Below are positions 1 to 8,627 of a DNA stretch of 64,000 bases, in pieces. How positions within the stretch are numbered: position 1 is the first letter of the stretch; each line of letters starts with the position of its first letter. The stretch lies in assembly GCF_013167895.1 (NCBI RefSeq), contig NZ_BLWC01000001.1, positions 4,030,001 to 4,094,000 of the forward strand. Direction: 5' to 3'. A program made the position numbers and the translations under genes. The notes beneath the pieces are model-generated. The model had not been told where the DNA came from and made no database searches. It worked only from the letters and a program-made list of their open reading frames with translations. The stretch is from Streptomyces fulvorobeus (GTDB taxonomy: Bacteria > Actinomycetota > Actinomycetes > Streptomycetales > Streptomycetaceae).

Positions 1-992
1 ACCTCGCCATGCTGGAGCCGACGATCGAGGGCTGGACCGTCGAGACCATCGGTGACGACATCGCCTGGATGCGGTTCGGCGAGGACGGCCAGCTGTACGC
101 GATCAACCCGGAGGCCGGCTTTTTCGGTGTCGCGCCGGGTACGGGCGAGCACACCAACGCCAACGCCATGAAGACGATGTACGGCAACTCCGTCTTCACC
201 AACGTCGCGCTCACGGACGACGGCGACGTGTGGTGGGAGGGCATGACCGAGGAGCCGCCCGCGCACCTCACGGACTGGAAGGGCAACGACTGGACCCCCG
301 GGTCCGGCGTCCTCGCCGCCCACCCCAACTCCCGTTTCACCGTGCCGGCCGGGCAGTGCCCGATCATCGCGCCCGAGTGGGAGGACCCCAAGGGCGTGCC
401 GATCTCGGCGATCCTCTTCGGCGGCCGTCGCGCCTCGGCCGTACCGCTGGTCACCGAGTCCTTCACCTGGCAGCACGGCGTCTTCCTCGGGGCCAACGTC
501 GCATCCGAGAAGACCGCCGCCGCCGAGGGCAAGGTCGGCGAGCTGCGCCGCGACCCGTTCGCCATGCTGCCGTTCTGCGGCTACAACATGGGCGACTACA
601 TGGCCCACTGGGTCAAGGTCGGCGCGGACAAGCCGGACCAGTCCAAGCTCCCGAAGATCTACTACGTGAACTGGTTCCGCAAGAACAGGGCGGGCGAGTT
701 CGTGTGGCCCGGCTTCGGTGAGAACAGCCGCGTACTGAAGTGGATCGTCGAACGCCTCAACGGCCAGGCGGAGGGCGTCGAGACCCCGATCGGCATCGTG
801 CCGGCCAAGGGCGCCCTGGACACCAAGGGCCTGGACCTCGCGGAGTCGGACCTGGACTTCCTGCTCGACGTCGACAAGGAGGTCTGGCGCGAGGAGGCGG
901 CGCTGATCCCCGAGCACCTCGACACCTTCGGCGACCACGCGCCCGAAGAACTGTGGGACGAGTACCGCGCCCTCGTACGGCGCCTGGGCTGA
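1..992 (+). CDS. pckG: Phosphoenolpyruvate carboxykinase (GTP), C-terminal part
   Basis: Converts oxaloacetate plus GTP to PEP, CO2 and GDP, the entry step of gluconeogenesis, in the cytosol. The gene enters from outside the window. The visible part starts just after where the family's ACGKTN P-loop should lie, with LAMLEPTIEGW followed by ETIGDDIAWMRF, as in GTP-dependent enzymes. FGGRRAS is the expected nucleotide-site loop, and the C-terminal half continues to a normal end. About 330 residues are present, so the N-terminal substrate-binding half is missing only because of the window edge. A GC-rich hairpin follows the stop. No frame disruption is seen. ATP-type PckA is excluded by these motifs. 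Confidence 0.95.
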   Translation, partial: LAMLEPTIEGWTVETIGDDIAWMRFGEDGQLYAINPEAGFFGVAPGTGEHTNANAMKTMYGNSVFTNVALTDDGDVWWEGMTEEPPAHLTDWKGNDWTPGSGVLAAHPNSRFTVPAGQCPIIAPEWEDPKGVPISAILFGGRRASAVPLVTESFTWQHGVFLGANVASEKTAAAEGKVGELRRDPFAMLPFCGYNMGDYMAHWVKVGADKPDQSKLPKIYYVNWFRKNRAGEFVWPGFGENSRVLKWIVERLNGQAEGVETPIGIVPAKGALDTKGLDLAESDLDFLLDVDKEVWREEAALIPEHLDTFGDHAPEELWDEYRALVRRLG

Positions 993-999
993 CGCCCGC

Positions 1000-1027
1000 A
1001 GGGGCGGCGCCTGCGGGCGCCGCCCCT
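1000..1027 (+). terminator. Hairpin after pckG
   Basis: A perfect 12-bp inverted repeat (1000-1011 with 1016-1027) with a 4-base loop starts 8 bases after the pckG stop. There is no T-tract, as is common for actinobacterial terminators. Confidence 0.6.
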
Positions 1028-1124
1028 CTGTCGCGGAGAACGTCCGGCCATCGCCACCGGCTCCGCGCCGGTCGGTTTGGTGGCACCCGGTCCGTGCGCC
1101 TCGAAGGCCCGCGGACCGGGGCCG

Positions 1125-1520
1125 TCAGTGGGCGCCGACGAGGCGCGAGGGGGTGACCGTCCCGGCCGCCGCCGCGTGCGCGTCCATGCGCTCGGCCGCG
1201 AGGATCGCCGCCGCCGTGTCCGCGCGGGACGCGGCCACCACCAGTGCGCGGCCCGCGAGGGCGTGCGCGCGCCGGTGGAGCGCGTCCGGAGCCGCTTCGG
1301 TCAGTCCCGCGTGGCGCACGGGCGGCGTCCCGCGCAGCCGGGCGATCTGCTCGGCGATGCGGTCACCCGCGGGGCCGAGGCCGAGCTCGTCGGTGACGGC
1401 GAGCAGGGCGGCCAGGTGCCCGGAGAGCTGGATGTCCAGCTCCTCCTCACGGGAGCGGTGCGGGAAGTCGGCGTCGTCGGCCGTCGTGTGGACCGACTTC
1501 GTACGGATCGGCTCGTACAT
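1125..1520 (-). CDS. Small conserved hypothetical protein (131 aa)
   Basis: Not assigned to a family. The start is well supported: AGGAGG lies 6 bases before the ATG. The protein begins MYEPIRTKSVHTT, with no signal peptide or membrane segment, and is mostly helix-forming and rich in Ala, Arg and Asp. A REEELDIQLSGHLAALLAV stretch suggests a helical bundle. Codon use is typical of real genes here. It is convergent with pckG and lies downstream of the aminotransferase on the same strand, 91 bases after that gene's stop. Function unknown; likely cytosolic. Confidence 0.7.
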   Translation of the reverse strand: MYEPIRTKSVHTTADDADFPHRSREEELDIQLSGHLAALLAVTDELGLGPAGDRIAEQIARLRGTPPVRHAGLTEAAPDALHRRAHALAGRALVVAASRADTAAAILAAERMDAHAAAAGTVTPSRLVGAH

Positions 1521-1611
1521 GGATGGCCTCCTGGCGTCGCAGTACAGCCATCCTAGCTTGGATCGAGTCTAAAGTTGTGCACGTTCCGGTAAAGCTTGGT
1601 GCCGGGCGGTT

Positions 1612-2823
1612 CTACGGCTGGCTGTAACCGTCCAGGAAGTTCCCGATCCGCGTCACGGCGGCGATCAGGTCCTTGGCGGGCGGCAGCGTCACGATCCGGA
1701 AGTGATCGGGCTCGGGCCAGTTGAAGCCGGTGCCGTGCACCACCATGATCTTCTCGGCCCGCAGCAGATCGAGCACCATCTGCCGGTCGTCCTTGATCTT
1801 GTAGACCTTCGGGTCCAGCCGGGGGAAGAGATACAGCGCCCCCTTGGGCTTCACACAGGTCACCCCCGGGATCTGCGTCAGCAGGTCGTACGCCACGTCC
1901 CGCTGCTCCAGGATGCGCCCGCCCGGCAGCACCAGATCGTTGATCGACTGGCGCCCGCCGAGCGCGGTGGCCACCGCGTGCTGCGAGGGCATGTTGGCGC
2001 ACAGCCGCATGTTGGCCAGGATCGTCAGCCCCTCGATGTACGAGGAGGCGTGCGCCTTCGGACCGCAGACCGCCATCCAGCCGGAGCGGTAACCGGCGAC
2101 GCGGTAGTTCTTGGACAGCCCGTTGAAGGTCAGGACCATCAGGTCGGGGGCGATCGCGGCGGTCGGGGTGTGCGTCGCGCCGTCGTACAGGATGCGGTCG
2201 TAGATCTCGTCGGAGCAGATGACCAGCTGGTGGCGCCGGGCGATCTCCGTCAGCCCGCGCAGCATCTCGTCGTCGTAGACCGCGCCGGTCGGATTGTTCG
2301 GGTTGATGATCACCAGGGCCTTGGTGCGGTCGGTGATCCTGCGCTCGATGTCGGCGAGGTCGGGCATCCAGTCGGCCTGCTCGTCACAGCGGTAGTGCAC
2401 CGCCGTGCCGCCGGCCAGCGAGACCGAGGCGGTCCACAGCGGATAGTCCGGAGCGGGTACGAGCACCTCGTCCCCGTCGTCCAGCAGCGCCTGCATCGAC
2501 ATCTGGATCAGCTCGGAGACCCCGTTGCCGAGGTAGATGTCCTCGACGTCGAGGTCGATCGCCTTGGTCTGGTAGTGCTGCACCACCGCGCGGCGCGCGG
2601 ACAGCAGGCCCTTCGCGTCGCCGTAGCCGTGCGCCCCGGAGAGGTTGCGCAAGATGTCTTCGAGGATCTCGGGCGGGCACTCGAATCCGAACGCGGCGGG
2701 ATTACCGGTGTTGAGCTTGAGGATGCGGTGACCTGCTGCTTCCAGCCGCATCGCTTCCTCCAGCACGGGACCCCGGATCTCGTAGCAGACGCCGGAGAGC
2801 TTTGTGGACTGGATGACCTGCAT
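1612..2823 (-). CDS. Pyridoxal-phosphate aminotransferase, AlaA-like (class I/II)
   Basis: A 403-residue fold-type I aminotransferase, probably moving amino groups between alanine/glutamate and 2-oxo acids. Visible family signatures are KLNTGNPAAFGFE near the N-terminus, YLGNGVSELIQM for cofactor binding, NPNNPTGAVY, SDEIYDRILYDG, and the PLP-lysine motif FNGLSKNYRVAGYRSGW. These resemble AlaA/YfbQ alanine transaminases more than aspartate aminotransferases, though substrate cannot be fixed from sequence. Full length for the family. The start is the first Met (MQVIQSTKLSG); the SD is weak. A 16-bp hairpin lies upstream between it and the acetyltransferase gene. Confidence 0.9.
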   Translation of the reverse strand: MQVIQSTKLSGVCYEIRGPVLEEAMRLEAAGHRILKLNTGNPAAFGFECPPEILEDILRNLSGAHGYGDAKGLLSARRAVVQHYQTKAIDLDVEDIYLGNGVSELIQMSMQALLDDGDEVLVPAPDYPLWTASVSLAGGTAVHYRCDEQADWMPDLADIERRITDRTKALVIINPNNPTGAVYDDEMLRGLTEIARRHQLVICSDEIYDRILYDGATHTPTAAIAPDLMVLTFNGLSKNYRVAGYRSGWMAVCGPKAHASSYIEGLTILANMRLCANMPSQHAVATALGGRQSINDLVLPGGRILEQRDVAYDLLTQIPGVTCVKPKGALYLFPRLDPKVYKIKDDRQMVLDLLRAEKIMVVHGTGFNWPEPDHFRIVTLPPAKDLIAAVTRIGNFLDGYSQP

Positions 2824-2930
2824 GCCTGCGAGCTTACGACCGTGTTTCCCGGGGTGCGCGGGGATTGCCCGCCCTTTCCTCCAGACGGGGCACCCCGGCG
2901 CCCCGGGCCGGCTTCCATCGGCAGACCGCC

Positions 2931-2967
2931 CGCCGCCCCGGCCGTCGGAAGGACGGCCGGGGCGGCG
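2931..2967 (-). terminator. Strong hairpin downstream of the N-acetyltransferase
   Basis: Perfect 16-bp arms (2931-2946 and 2952-2967) around a 5-base loop. It sits 70 bases past the stop of the minus-strand N-acetyltransferase and upstream of the aminotransferase, so it probably ends the former transcript. Confidence 0.6.
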
Positions 2968-3037
2968 TCAGGGCTTGGAAAGGCGGGCACCCGGGCCCGG
3001 CCGCCGCACCCGGGTGAGATGCGCCACCCGGGTGTCC

Positions 3038-3850
3038 TCAGTCAGGGAGGCGGATGTCCCGCGGGAGCCGGATCGCGAAGTCCCGCGCCAGCACGCGCAG
3101 CACCTCCGCGGAGTCCGCAAGCCGCCGCTCCTCGACCGTGCCGTCCGCCGCCGTCTCGACCAGGTTCAGGCCGGAGAGCGCCAGATGGCCGCGGGCCGTG
3201 GTCCGCTGCGCGTAGACGGCCCGGCTGAACGGGGAACGCGGGCTGGTCGCGATGTACCAGTTGATGACCTCGTAGTCCGGTGCCTCGAACGGCTCCCGGG
3301 TGAACGCGTACTGCGGCTCCCATACCCCGCTCTTCTCCGCCTGGAGCTCCCAGGTCTCCAGCGGCCCCACGTGCGGGGTGTGCACGAGCCGGTGGTGGCG
3401 CGGGGTGTCGCGCAGCTCCGCGTCCGCCACCAGCGCGATCGGCTCGATCAGCGCGCCGGTGGACCCGAAACCGACGTCGGCGAGGTACGGGGCGGGCTCG
3501 CCCGCCACCTCCACCTCCATCATCATGTGCGTGCGGGGCCGGACGTCACCGGGCGCGGCGCCCAGCACCACGCGCGCGGTGAGCAGCGTCACCCGGAAAC
3601 CGAGCCGGGACAGGACCGCCGCGAGGAGGGTGTTGTGCTCGTAGCAGTACCCGCCGCGGCCCCCGCGGACGAGCTTCGCCTCCAGGTCCTCCAGGGCGAG
3701 CGAGGGCGCGGAACCGAGCACGGGGTCCAGATTCTCGAACGGGATGCCGAGCAGGTGGGCCCGGTGCACGGACCGCAGCACCTCCAGGGTGGGCCGGCGC
3801 TCCCCGCTCCAGCCGATGCGGGTGAGATAGGCGTCGAGGTCGAGTGTCAT
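3038..3850 (-). CDS. Arylamine N-acetyltransferase
   Basis: Transfers acetyl from acetyl-CoA to arylamines, hydrazines or, in biosynthetic relatives, acyl groups during amide closure. The Cys-His-Asp triad is readable: Cys in RGGRGGYCYEHN, His in the PRTHMMMEVEV region, and Asp in YLADVGFGS. IPFENLDPVLG near residue 35 is a hallmark of NAT proteins. The start is the ATG at 3850 (MTLDLDAYLTRIGW); a 12-residue upstream extension is possible but atypical. About 270 residues, normal length. It stands alone, away from any ansamycin-type cluster, so a general xenobiotic role is more likely. Confidence 0.92.
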   Translation of the reverse strand: MTLDLDAYLTRIGWSGERRPTLEVLRSVHRAHLLGIPFENLDPVLGSAPSLALEDLEAKLVRGGRGGYCYEHNTLLAAVLSRLGFRVTLLTARVVLGAAPGDVRPRTHMMMEVEVAGEPAPYLADVGFGSTGALIEPIALVADAELRDTPRHHRLVHTPHVGPLETWELQAEKSGVWEPQYAFTREPFEAPDYEVINWYIATSPRSPFSRAVYAQRTTARGHLALSGLNLVETAADGTVEERRLADSAEVLRVLARDFAIRLPRDIRLPD

Positions 3851-3940
3851 ACCCCGACGGTACGCAGATGACTGCATGTCAGCCAAGCGTGAGCGGAAGC
3901 ACCCGGACGAGGTCCGCCCGGGTCTTTGGTGGCTGTGGGT

Positions 3941-4216
3941 TCAGGGTGTGTACAGGGACTGCAGCCTCGTCACTCGTCCCTCTCCGTCGAAGCTCAGGTC
4001 GAACCCGAGGACCGCGCCGTCGGGGGTCGGCCGGGTCGCCAGCCGGCTGACGAGTTCGGACTGGGAGTAGGAGGCGGCGTGCTTCGCTTCGCCGAGCGGC
4101 ACCGACAGCAGCACCTTGGCGTCCCCGGTCATGCGCACCTCGGTGTAGGGGCCCTCGCCCGGCGTGATCACCCATGCCTCGAACTGGTCGTGTGCCTTCT
4201 TCTGGGCCGGCCGCAC
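3941..4216 (-). CDS. Short hypothetical protein or gene fragment
   Basis: A 91-residue frame starting at a GTG 22 bases after the oxidoreductase stop, with no recognisable SD. The C-terminal part alternates strands (AVLGFDLSFDGEGRV, then TRLQSLYTP) like the last beta-hairpin of small alpha+beta domains, but I cannot name a family. Codon bias looks genuine. The missing SD and abrupt start (RPAQKKAHDQFEAW) make a remnant with a lost 5' end plausible. If translated, it is probably coupled to the oxidoreductase upstream. Confidence 0.45.
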   Translation of the reverse strand: MRPAQKKAHDQFEAWVITPGEGPYTEVRMTGDAKVLLSVPLGEAKHAASYSQSELVSRLATRPTPDGAVLGFDLSFDGEGRVTRLQSLYTP

Positions 4217-4238
4217 CGACAGCGATCGCGGACGAGGT

Positions 4239-5129
4239 TCAGCGGCTGAGCAGTTCGATCACTCCGGTGGTGCTCTCGTCGCCGTGCCCGTCCTTCAGGC
4301 GGCGCTCCATCAGGTTCATGAAGGGGAGCAGGAGTTCGCTGCTGACGCCCTGCTCCTCGGCCGTGCGCAGCATGGTGGTGTTGCCCGCGACCATCATGGC
4401 GAGGTTCGACGCGACGCCCGTGGTGTAGTCGCCGCTGGTCAGCTGCTCCGCCGTCGAGTGCGTGGCCGGAGCCATCGCGACGAGCCACTCGACGAGCAGC
4501 GGGGCGAACTCCTTGAGGTCGATGTCCTCCTTGCGGACCAGCGCGAAGGCGTGCGAGAAGCCTGCGAACATGCCCGTCATAGCGCTCAGCAGGGCCACGT
4601 CCTGGAGCGCGGCGAAGCCGGCGTCCTCCCCGACGTACCTGGTACCGGTGGGCACGGCCAGGGTTCGGCGATGGGCTTCGAAGGCGGCGGAGGAGCCGCT
4701 GTAGAAGACGTAACCGCCGGACTCCGGTACGCCGATCATCGGCGGGATCGCCATGATCCCGCCGTCCAGGAACCGGGCACCGCGCTCCTGGGCCCACGCC
4801 GCGCGGGCGCGGGCCTGGGACGGGGTGCCGGTGGTGAGGTTGACCAGGTCCTTGCCGGTCAGGTCGACGCCGGTCAGCGCCTCCTCGACCGAGGCGTCGT
4901 CGAGGAGGCAGAGCACGACGAGATCGGCGGCGGCCACGGCCTCCGCGGCGTCCGGGGCGATCCGCGCGCCGTGGCCGGCGAGCGGTTCGGCGCGGGAGGG
5001 GGTGCGGTTCCACACGGTCAGGGGGTGTCCGGCGGCGAGCCAGGTGCGGGCGAGAGCGGTACCCATGGCGCCCAGGCCGAGAAGGGTGAGCGGGGCGGGA
5101 GAGGTCTTCCGCGGGGTGTTGTCGGTCAT
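4239..5129 (-). CDS. NAD(P)-dependent oxidoreductase (beta-hydroxyacid dehydrogenase / imine reductase-like)
   Basis: An N-terminal Rossmann fold is seen at LTLLGLGAMGTALAR, with VWNRTPSRAEPL as the NADP-preferring loop (Asn-Arg-Thr rather than an acidic residue) and an all-helical C-terminal half. At 296 residues it fits 6-phosphogluconate/3-hydroxyisobutyrate dehydrogenase-type enzymes. The canonical catalytic lysine of hydroxyacid dehydrogenases is not obvious where expected, and the C-terminal region looks more like imine-reductase-type proteins, so the reaction is uncertain. It is divergent from an HxlR regulator with a perfect palindrome in the shared 98-bp spacer, suggesting direct control by that regulator. 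Confidence 0.85.
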   Translation of the reverse strand: MTDNTPRKTSPAPLTLLGLGAMGTALARTWLAAGHPLTVWNRTPSRAEPLAGHGARIAPDAAEAVAAADLVVLCLLDDASVEEALTGVDLTGKDLVNLTTGTPSQARARAAWAQERGARFLDGGIMAIPPMIGVPESGGYVFYSGSSAAFEAHRRTLAVPTGTRYVGEDAGFAALQDVALLSAMTGMFAGFSHAFALVRKEDIDLKEFAPLLVEWLVAMAPATHSTAEQLTSGDYTTGVASNLAMMVAGNTTMLRTAEEQGVSSELLLPFMNLMERRLKDGHGDESTTGVIELLSR

Positions 5130-5168
5130 GAGGACTAGGCTTCCCGAGGGCCCCTAGGCCGATCAAGT

Positions 5169-5186
5169 ACCCACTTGGAAGTGGGT
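5169..5186. promoter_or_regulatory. Palindromic operator between oxidoreductase and HxlR genes
   Basis: ACCCACTT-GG-AAGTGGGT, perfect 8-bp arms with a 2-base spacer, lies 39 bases upstream of the oxidoreductase start and 41 upstream of the regulator start. Divergent HxlR pairs commonly share such a site; binding by this regulator is inferred. Confidence 0.6.
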
Positions 5187-5227
5187 GGTTACCCGGGGGA
5201 GAGTGACCAGGTGGGAAGGGGTGGGGC

Positions 5228-5569
5228 ATGGGAGCCGCGCGAAGGCCGGGGACGTACATCTGCGGGATCGACGCCGCGATGGGCGTGGTCGGCGGCAAGT
5301 GGAAAGGGCTGATCCTGTGGGCGCTCAACGAGCGCACGTACCGCTTCGGTGAGCTGCGCAGAGAGCTGCCGGGCGTGACGGAGAAGGTGCTGACGTCGCA
5401 TCTGCGGGAGCTGGAGGAGGACGGCATCGTGCATCGCGAGGTCCATGCCGAGGTGCCGCCCCGGGTGGAGTATTCGCTGACCCCGCTGGGGGTCTCGCTC
5501 AACGAGGCGCTGGAACCGCTGGGCGCGTGGGGACGGGAGAAGCTCCTTCAGGAGCCGCCCGCGGCCTGA
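5228..5569 (+). CDS. HxlR-family winged-helix transcriptional regulator
   Basis: A compact 113-residue DNA-binding protein. The family pattern is clear: a single Cys near residue 12 (YICGIDAAMGVVGGKWK), GLILWALNERTYRFGEL, then the recognition region ITEKVL-like GVTEKVLTSHLRELEEDGIV and the wing REVHAEVPPRVEYSLTPLG. HxlR regulators often sense electrophiles, aldehydes or oxidants through the N-terminal Cys. It is read away from the adjacent oxidoreductase, fitting local repression or induction of that enzyme. The ATG at 5228 follows a GGGGTGGGGC purine run that may act as a loose SD. Confidence 0.9.
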   Translation: MGAARRPGTYICGIDAAMGVVGGKWKGLILWALNERTYRFGELRRELPGVTEKVLTSHLRELEEDGIVHREVHAEVPPRVEYSLTPLGVSLNEALEPLGAWGREKLLQEPPAA

Positions 5570-5679
5570 TGCCGTACCGCCGGTCCCGGGAGGGTGAGTG
5601 CTCGGCGAGGCCGTCTCGGCCCGTCGGCGGCAGACCGGCGGGCCGAAACGATTCAGGGGAGAGGGAGCAGGAGTACGTT

Positions 5680-5707
5680 CCCGTTACCCGTTACCCGTTA
5701 CCCGTTA
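5680..5707. repeat. Four tandem copies of CCCGTTA
   Basis: Exact heptamer repeated four times in the gap between the HxlR gene and the I36-like gene. Too short for CRISPR; probably a simple-sequence tract. No function can be read. Confidence 0.8.
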
Positions 5708-5730
5708 CTCGCTCCCGTGCGCGGGCCCGG

Positions 5731-6174
5731 TCAGACGGCCCACTTGGAGCAGTTCGAGGCGGTCGACCAGGCGTGGCCGCTGATGGCGTTGTTCGCCGCG
5801 ACGCCGGTGGTGAACGTGTCGCCGAGGAGGCTGGAGGCCCAGCCCTCCGTCCTGCTGAGGCAGATGTGTCCGCCGGTGCCGCCGGTTCCGTTGTAGAACT
5901 TGACCTCGTAGTTGTTGCCGTTGTTCAGGATCGACGACGCACTGTTGGTGTCGGTTCCCTGGAAACTCAGCGCGGAGTCGCCCCAGTTGGAGTCGTCGCC
6001 GGACGCCTTGCCGAGGTACCCGCTGCAGTTGGTGCTGTCGTACGCGAACATGTAGCCGGAGTCGGCGCCGGCCATGGCGTCGGAGCAGTCCGCCGCCTGG
6101 GCGGAGGTGGCGGGAACGATGACACCGAGGGAAGCCACGGCGACGGTCGTCATGACGGCGAAAGCCTTGCGCAT
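5731..6174 (-). CDS. Secreted small protein, peptidase inhibitor I36 / beta-gamma-crystallin-like
   Basis: The start at 6174 is chosen because AAGGAG lies 9 bases upstream. The longer frame from 6216 reads through that SD. The 147-residue product has a clear Sec signal peptide (MRKAFAVMTTVAVASLGVIV, cleavage near AQA-ADC), then a mature domain of about 120 residues with four Cys (DCSDAM, NCSGYLG, HICLSR, NCSKW). Gly/Asn-rich strands such as NNGNNYEVKFYNGTGG recall the S. nigrescens metalloproteinase inhibitor (I36) fold. The target protease is unknown, and general crystallin-like extracellular roles are possible. Monocistronic. Confidence 0.75.
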   Translation of the reverse strand: MRKAFAVMTTVAVASLGVIVPATSAQAADCSDAMAGADSGYMFAYDSTNCSGYLGKASGDDSNWGDSALSFQGTDTNSASSILNNGNNYEVKFYNGTGGTGGHICLSRTEGWASSLLGDTFTTGVAANNAISGHAWSTASNCSKWAV

Positions 6175-6262
6175 GAGGTGGTACTCCTTCATGTGGAGGT
6201 GGGTGAATTCATCCACGACTGCTGGGTCGCGGAAACCTGTGGGTCATTCGCTACCGAGAGGA

Positions 6263-7192
6263 TCATCCGCTGTCGAGATCCTGGGCCCGGGAGAGCGCCG
6301 TCAGCCGCATGCGCTGGTATGAGACATTCTCTTTGCCGTACTTCTTCAGCAGGGGAGCGAGATAAGCGCGCTCAAGGGTGCGGGCAGTCTTTCCGAGAGA
6401 CGTCTGCGCAGCACACGTGGCCTCGGTCACCGCCAAATCGACCTCGAATTTCCGGGCCTCGGAAGAACTCATTCCCGTGGTGAGCGTGATCCGCTTCTCG
6501 CGTAGCTCATCCGGGGATGCGAAAGGTCGTCCCGCCTTTTTCATGCAGTGCGACCAGGCGCTGACCGCATTTTTCATCCGTTTGTCGGCGAGGATGTCCG
6601 GGACATAGAGCGGGGTCAGGCTCGTGACGGTCTTCTTGGCTTCGAACCAGGACTTCAGGTCGCCGTAGAGCTCGGTCTGCGCCTCGGCCCAGCAGCCCGC
6701 CCGGGGGGTTTCGATGGTGCCGCCGGCGGGCAGGTCCACGCTCAGTACGTCGTTGTAGGCGCCGTTGAGGGCCGTGTTGTAACGGATGCGGTCCTTCCGC
6801 GAGAGGTCGTTGGGGTACCGGACGTTGGGGTGCTCGCGGCGGTCCTTCTCGGCCGCCTCGTCGAAGGGCCGGCCGTAGCCGTACTTCTTCGCCCATGCGA
6901 CGTCGTCGATCACATAACGGCCCGCTTCGCGGGCGTCGACGCTCGCCACCGTCCCCATCCAGTACTTGAACCCCTTGCTCTCCATGCATTCCTTGACGAG
7001 CGTGTGCTCGGCGTACTCGACTTCCATCTCCTCGGGCACGGTCAGATCTCTGAGATCGCTGTCCGATATCGTGACCGTGTCCCTCTTCGGTGGATGTGCG
7101 GAGTTCGTCTGGTCATCCGTTCCGGCGCCACAGCCCGCCGTAATGCAGGCAGCCGCCACGACGGCAACGGATGCGGAGAAGGGCCGCCTCAT
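6263..7192 (-). CDS. Secreted lipoprotein of unknown function
   Basis: The start at 7192 (MRRPFSASVAVVAAACITAG) is preceded by AGGGAG about 10 bases upstream. A longer frame exists but lacks sense. The lipobox ITAGC places Cys near residue 21, predicting a membrane-anchored mature protein of about 290 residues. After a linker of charged residues come two similar-looking Cys-containing segments (LVKECMESKGFKYW and AWSHCMKKAGRPF), each of the form C-M-x-x-x-G. This suggests an internal duplication seen in a family of actinobacterial lipoproteins that I cannot name. No enzyme motif is visible. Confidence 0.7.
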   Translation of the reverse strand: MRRPFSASVAVVAAACITAGCGAGTDDQTNSAHPPKRDTVTISDSDLRDLTVPEEMEVEYAEHTLVKECMESKGFKYWMGTVASVDAREAGRYVIDDVAWAKKYGYGRPFDEAAEKDRREHPNVRYPNDLSRKDRIRYNTALNGAYNDVLSVDLPAGGTIETPRAGCWAEAQTELYGDLKSWFEAKKTVTSLTPLYVPDILADKRMKNAVSAWSHCMKKAGRPFASPDELREKRITLTTGMSSSEARKFEVDLAVTEATCAAQTSLGKTARTLERAYLAPLLKKYGKENVSYQRMRLTALSRAQDLDSG

Positions 7193-7596
7193 GCGATGTG
7201 CGCTCCCTAAGGCTGACGTGGCGCCCGAGCCACGTTCGGCGAATGTTTCCCTCCTCTTTCCGATCCGGCGTGATGCGGACAGAGGACAGTGTCGACAAGG
7301 CGCGTGACGGGGAAGTGTGACGTCCCGTTCTCCGGCCTCCCTCTGGACTTTAGAATCACCGCGGGATTTGGAATGTGTCATCCGTGCAGAGAACTTTGTC
7401 AGTGGTGCACCGCCGTGAGGTGGGCCGTATCGGTGAGGGCGGGTCCTGCGTGTCGCCGTCGAATTCGTTGCGCGGCGGGAGAGAGCCCCGGCAGACTGAT
7501 GACAGGAGCTGACACTGTCTAGGGGGATCGTGTGGGGCAACGGACTGAGGCACTGCCGGGCCGGTTCTGTGACCGGCGCACACGTGGGTCTGCCGC
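7193..7596. other. Intergenic region between divergent lipoprotein and AraC genes
   Basis: About 400 bases with both upstream regions. No convincing coding frame. It contains short AT-richer stretches (around 7350-7400) that could hold promoters. Nothing more specific is supported. Confidence 0.5.
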
Positions 7597-8565
7597 ATGA
7601 GCCCGGCTCTGGACACCGCGTTCATACCGTCGCGGGACCGGGAAGAAGTGGTCCGGAACGCGGTGTGGAAGTCCATGGTGGCAATCGATATCGAGCATGG
7701 TCCTGCGGCTGAGGACATCGACGTCCGCCTGGGTCTCGGTACCGCGGGGCCCATCAAGATCTGTTCGGCGCGGGCGACCGCGGTCAGGATGCGTCGGACG
7801 GAGCGGCTCGCCCGCGAGGACGAGGAACCGGCCGTCTCTCTCGGTGTTCAGATGACGGGCAACAGCATGGTGGTGCAGAACGGTCGCGAGTGCCTGCTGG
7901 GGCCGGGGGACTGCGTCGTCTACGAATCGATCGCTCCCTACACACTTCTCTTCGACGAGGGAGTCGACCACCGCTTCATCCGCTTTCCCCGCGCGTTACT
8001 CGCGCTCCCCGACCGGTTGTTCCGGGACCTCGTCGCGGTCCCCCTGGGATCCGACAACCCCGTGGCGCGCCTCGCCTTCACCTACTTCTCCCAACTGGCC
8101 GTCAGCGATGAGTTGCTCCGGGAGGCGCACGCCGACGCCGTCGTGGAACCCAGCGTCGGACTTCTCCGTGCCGTCCTGACAACCCAGTACGGCGACTCCG
8201 GACTGGCCAAGGAGCCTCTGGAAGCCACCCTCAGCCTGCGGATCACCCAGTACATCCGGGCACACCTGGCTGATCCCGGTCTCTCGGCGGCACGGATCGC
8301 CGCCGCACACGGCATCTCCGTACGCCATCTCTACGCGGTGCTTTCGCGGTCGGGAATCAGCCTCGGCGACTGGATCCGTACCCGCCGCCTGACCGAATGC
8401 AGGCGGGAGCTTGCCGGACCGAACGGGCGAATCCGGACCATCGCCGCGATAGGCCGCAGTTGGGGCTTCGTGGACGCGACCCACTTCAGCAAGGTGTTCA
8501 AGCAGACGTTCGGAATCTCGCCCCGGGCCTGGCGCGACCAGAACCACCCGCGCTCCCGCACGTGA
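7597..8565 (+). CDS. AraC-family transcriptional regulator
   Basis: A 322-residue activator with an N-terminal cupin-like ligand domain (about 1-190; GPGDCVVYESIAPYTLLFDE is typical of the AraC_binding_2 group) and a C-terminal double helix-turn-helix of about 100 residues. First HTH: LSAARIAAAHGISVRHLYAVL. Second HTH: IAAIGRSWGFVDATHFSKVF, followed by FKQTFGISPRAWR, the family signature. No SD is obvious before the ATG at 7597. No target is evident: the adjacent D-aminoacylase is convergent and the lipoprotein divergent, so control of the latter through the 400-bp gap is possible. Confidence 0.9.
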   Translation: MSPALDTAFIPSRDREEVVRNAVWKSMVAIDIEHGPAAEDIDVRLGLGTAGPIKICSARATAVRMRRTERLAREDEEPAVSLGVQMTGNSMVVQNGRECLLGPGDCVVYESIAPYTLLFDEGVDHRFIRFPRALLALPDRLFRDLVAVPLGSDNPVARLAFTYFSQLAVSDELLREAHADAVVEPSVGLLRAVLTTQYGDSGLAKEPLEATLSLRITQYIRAHLADPGLSAARIAAAHGISVRHLYAVLSRSGISLGDWIRTRRLTECRRELAGPNGRIRTIAAIGRSWGFVDATHFSKVFKQTFGISPRAWRDQNHPRSRT

Positions 8566-8627
8566 GGGTCTCCGCGCGGCCGCACGCGTCCCGAGCCCGC
8601 TGACGCACGTCGGCCCGCACCAGGTCG

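Noticed and set aside
5680..5707. CRISPR-like repeat.
   Set aside because: Seven-base units without spacers and no cas genes.
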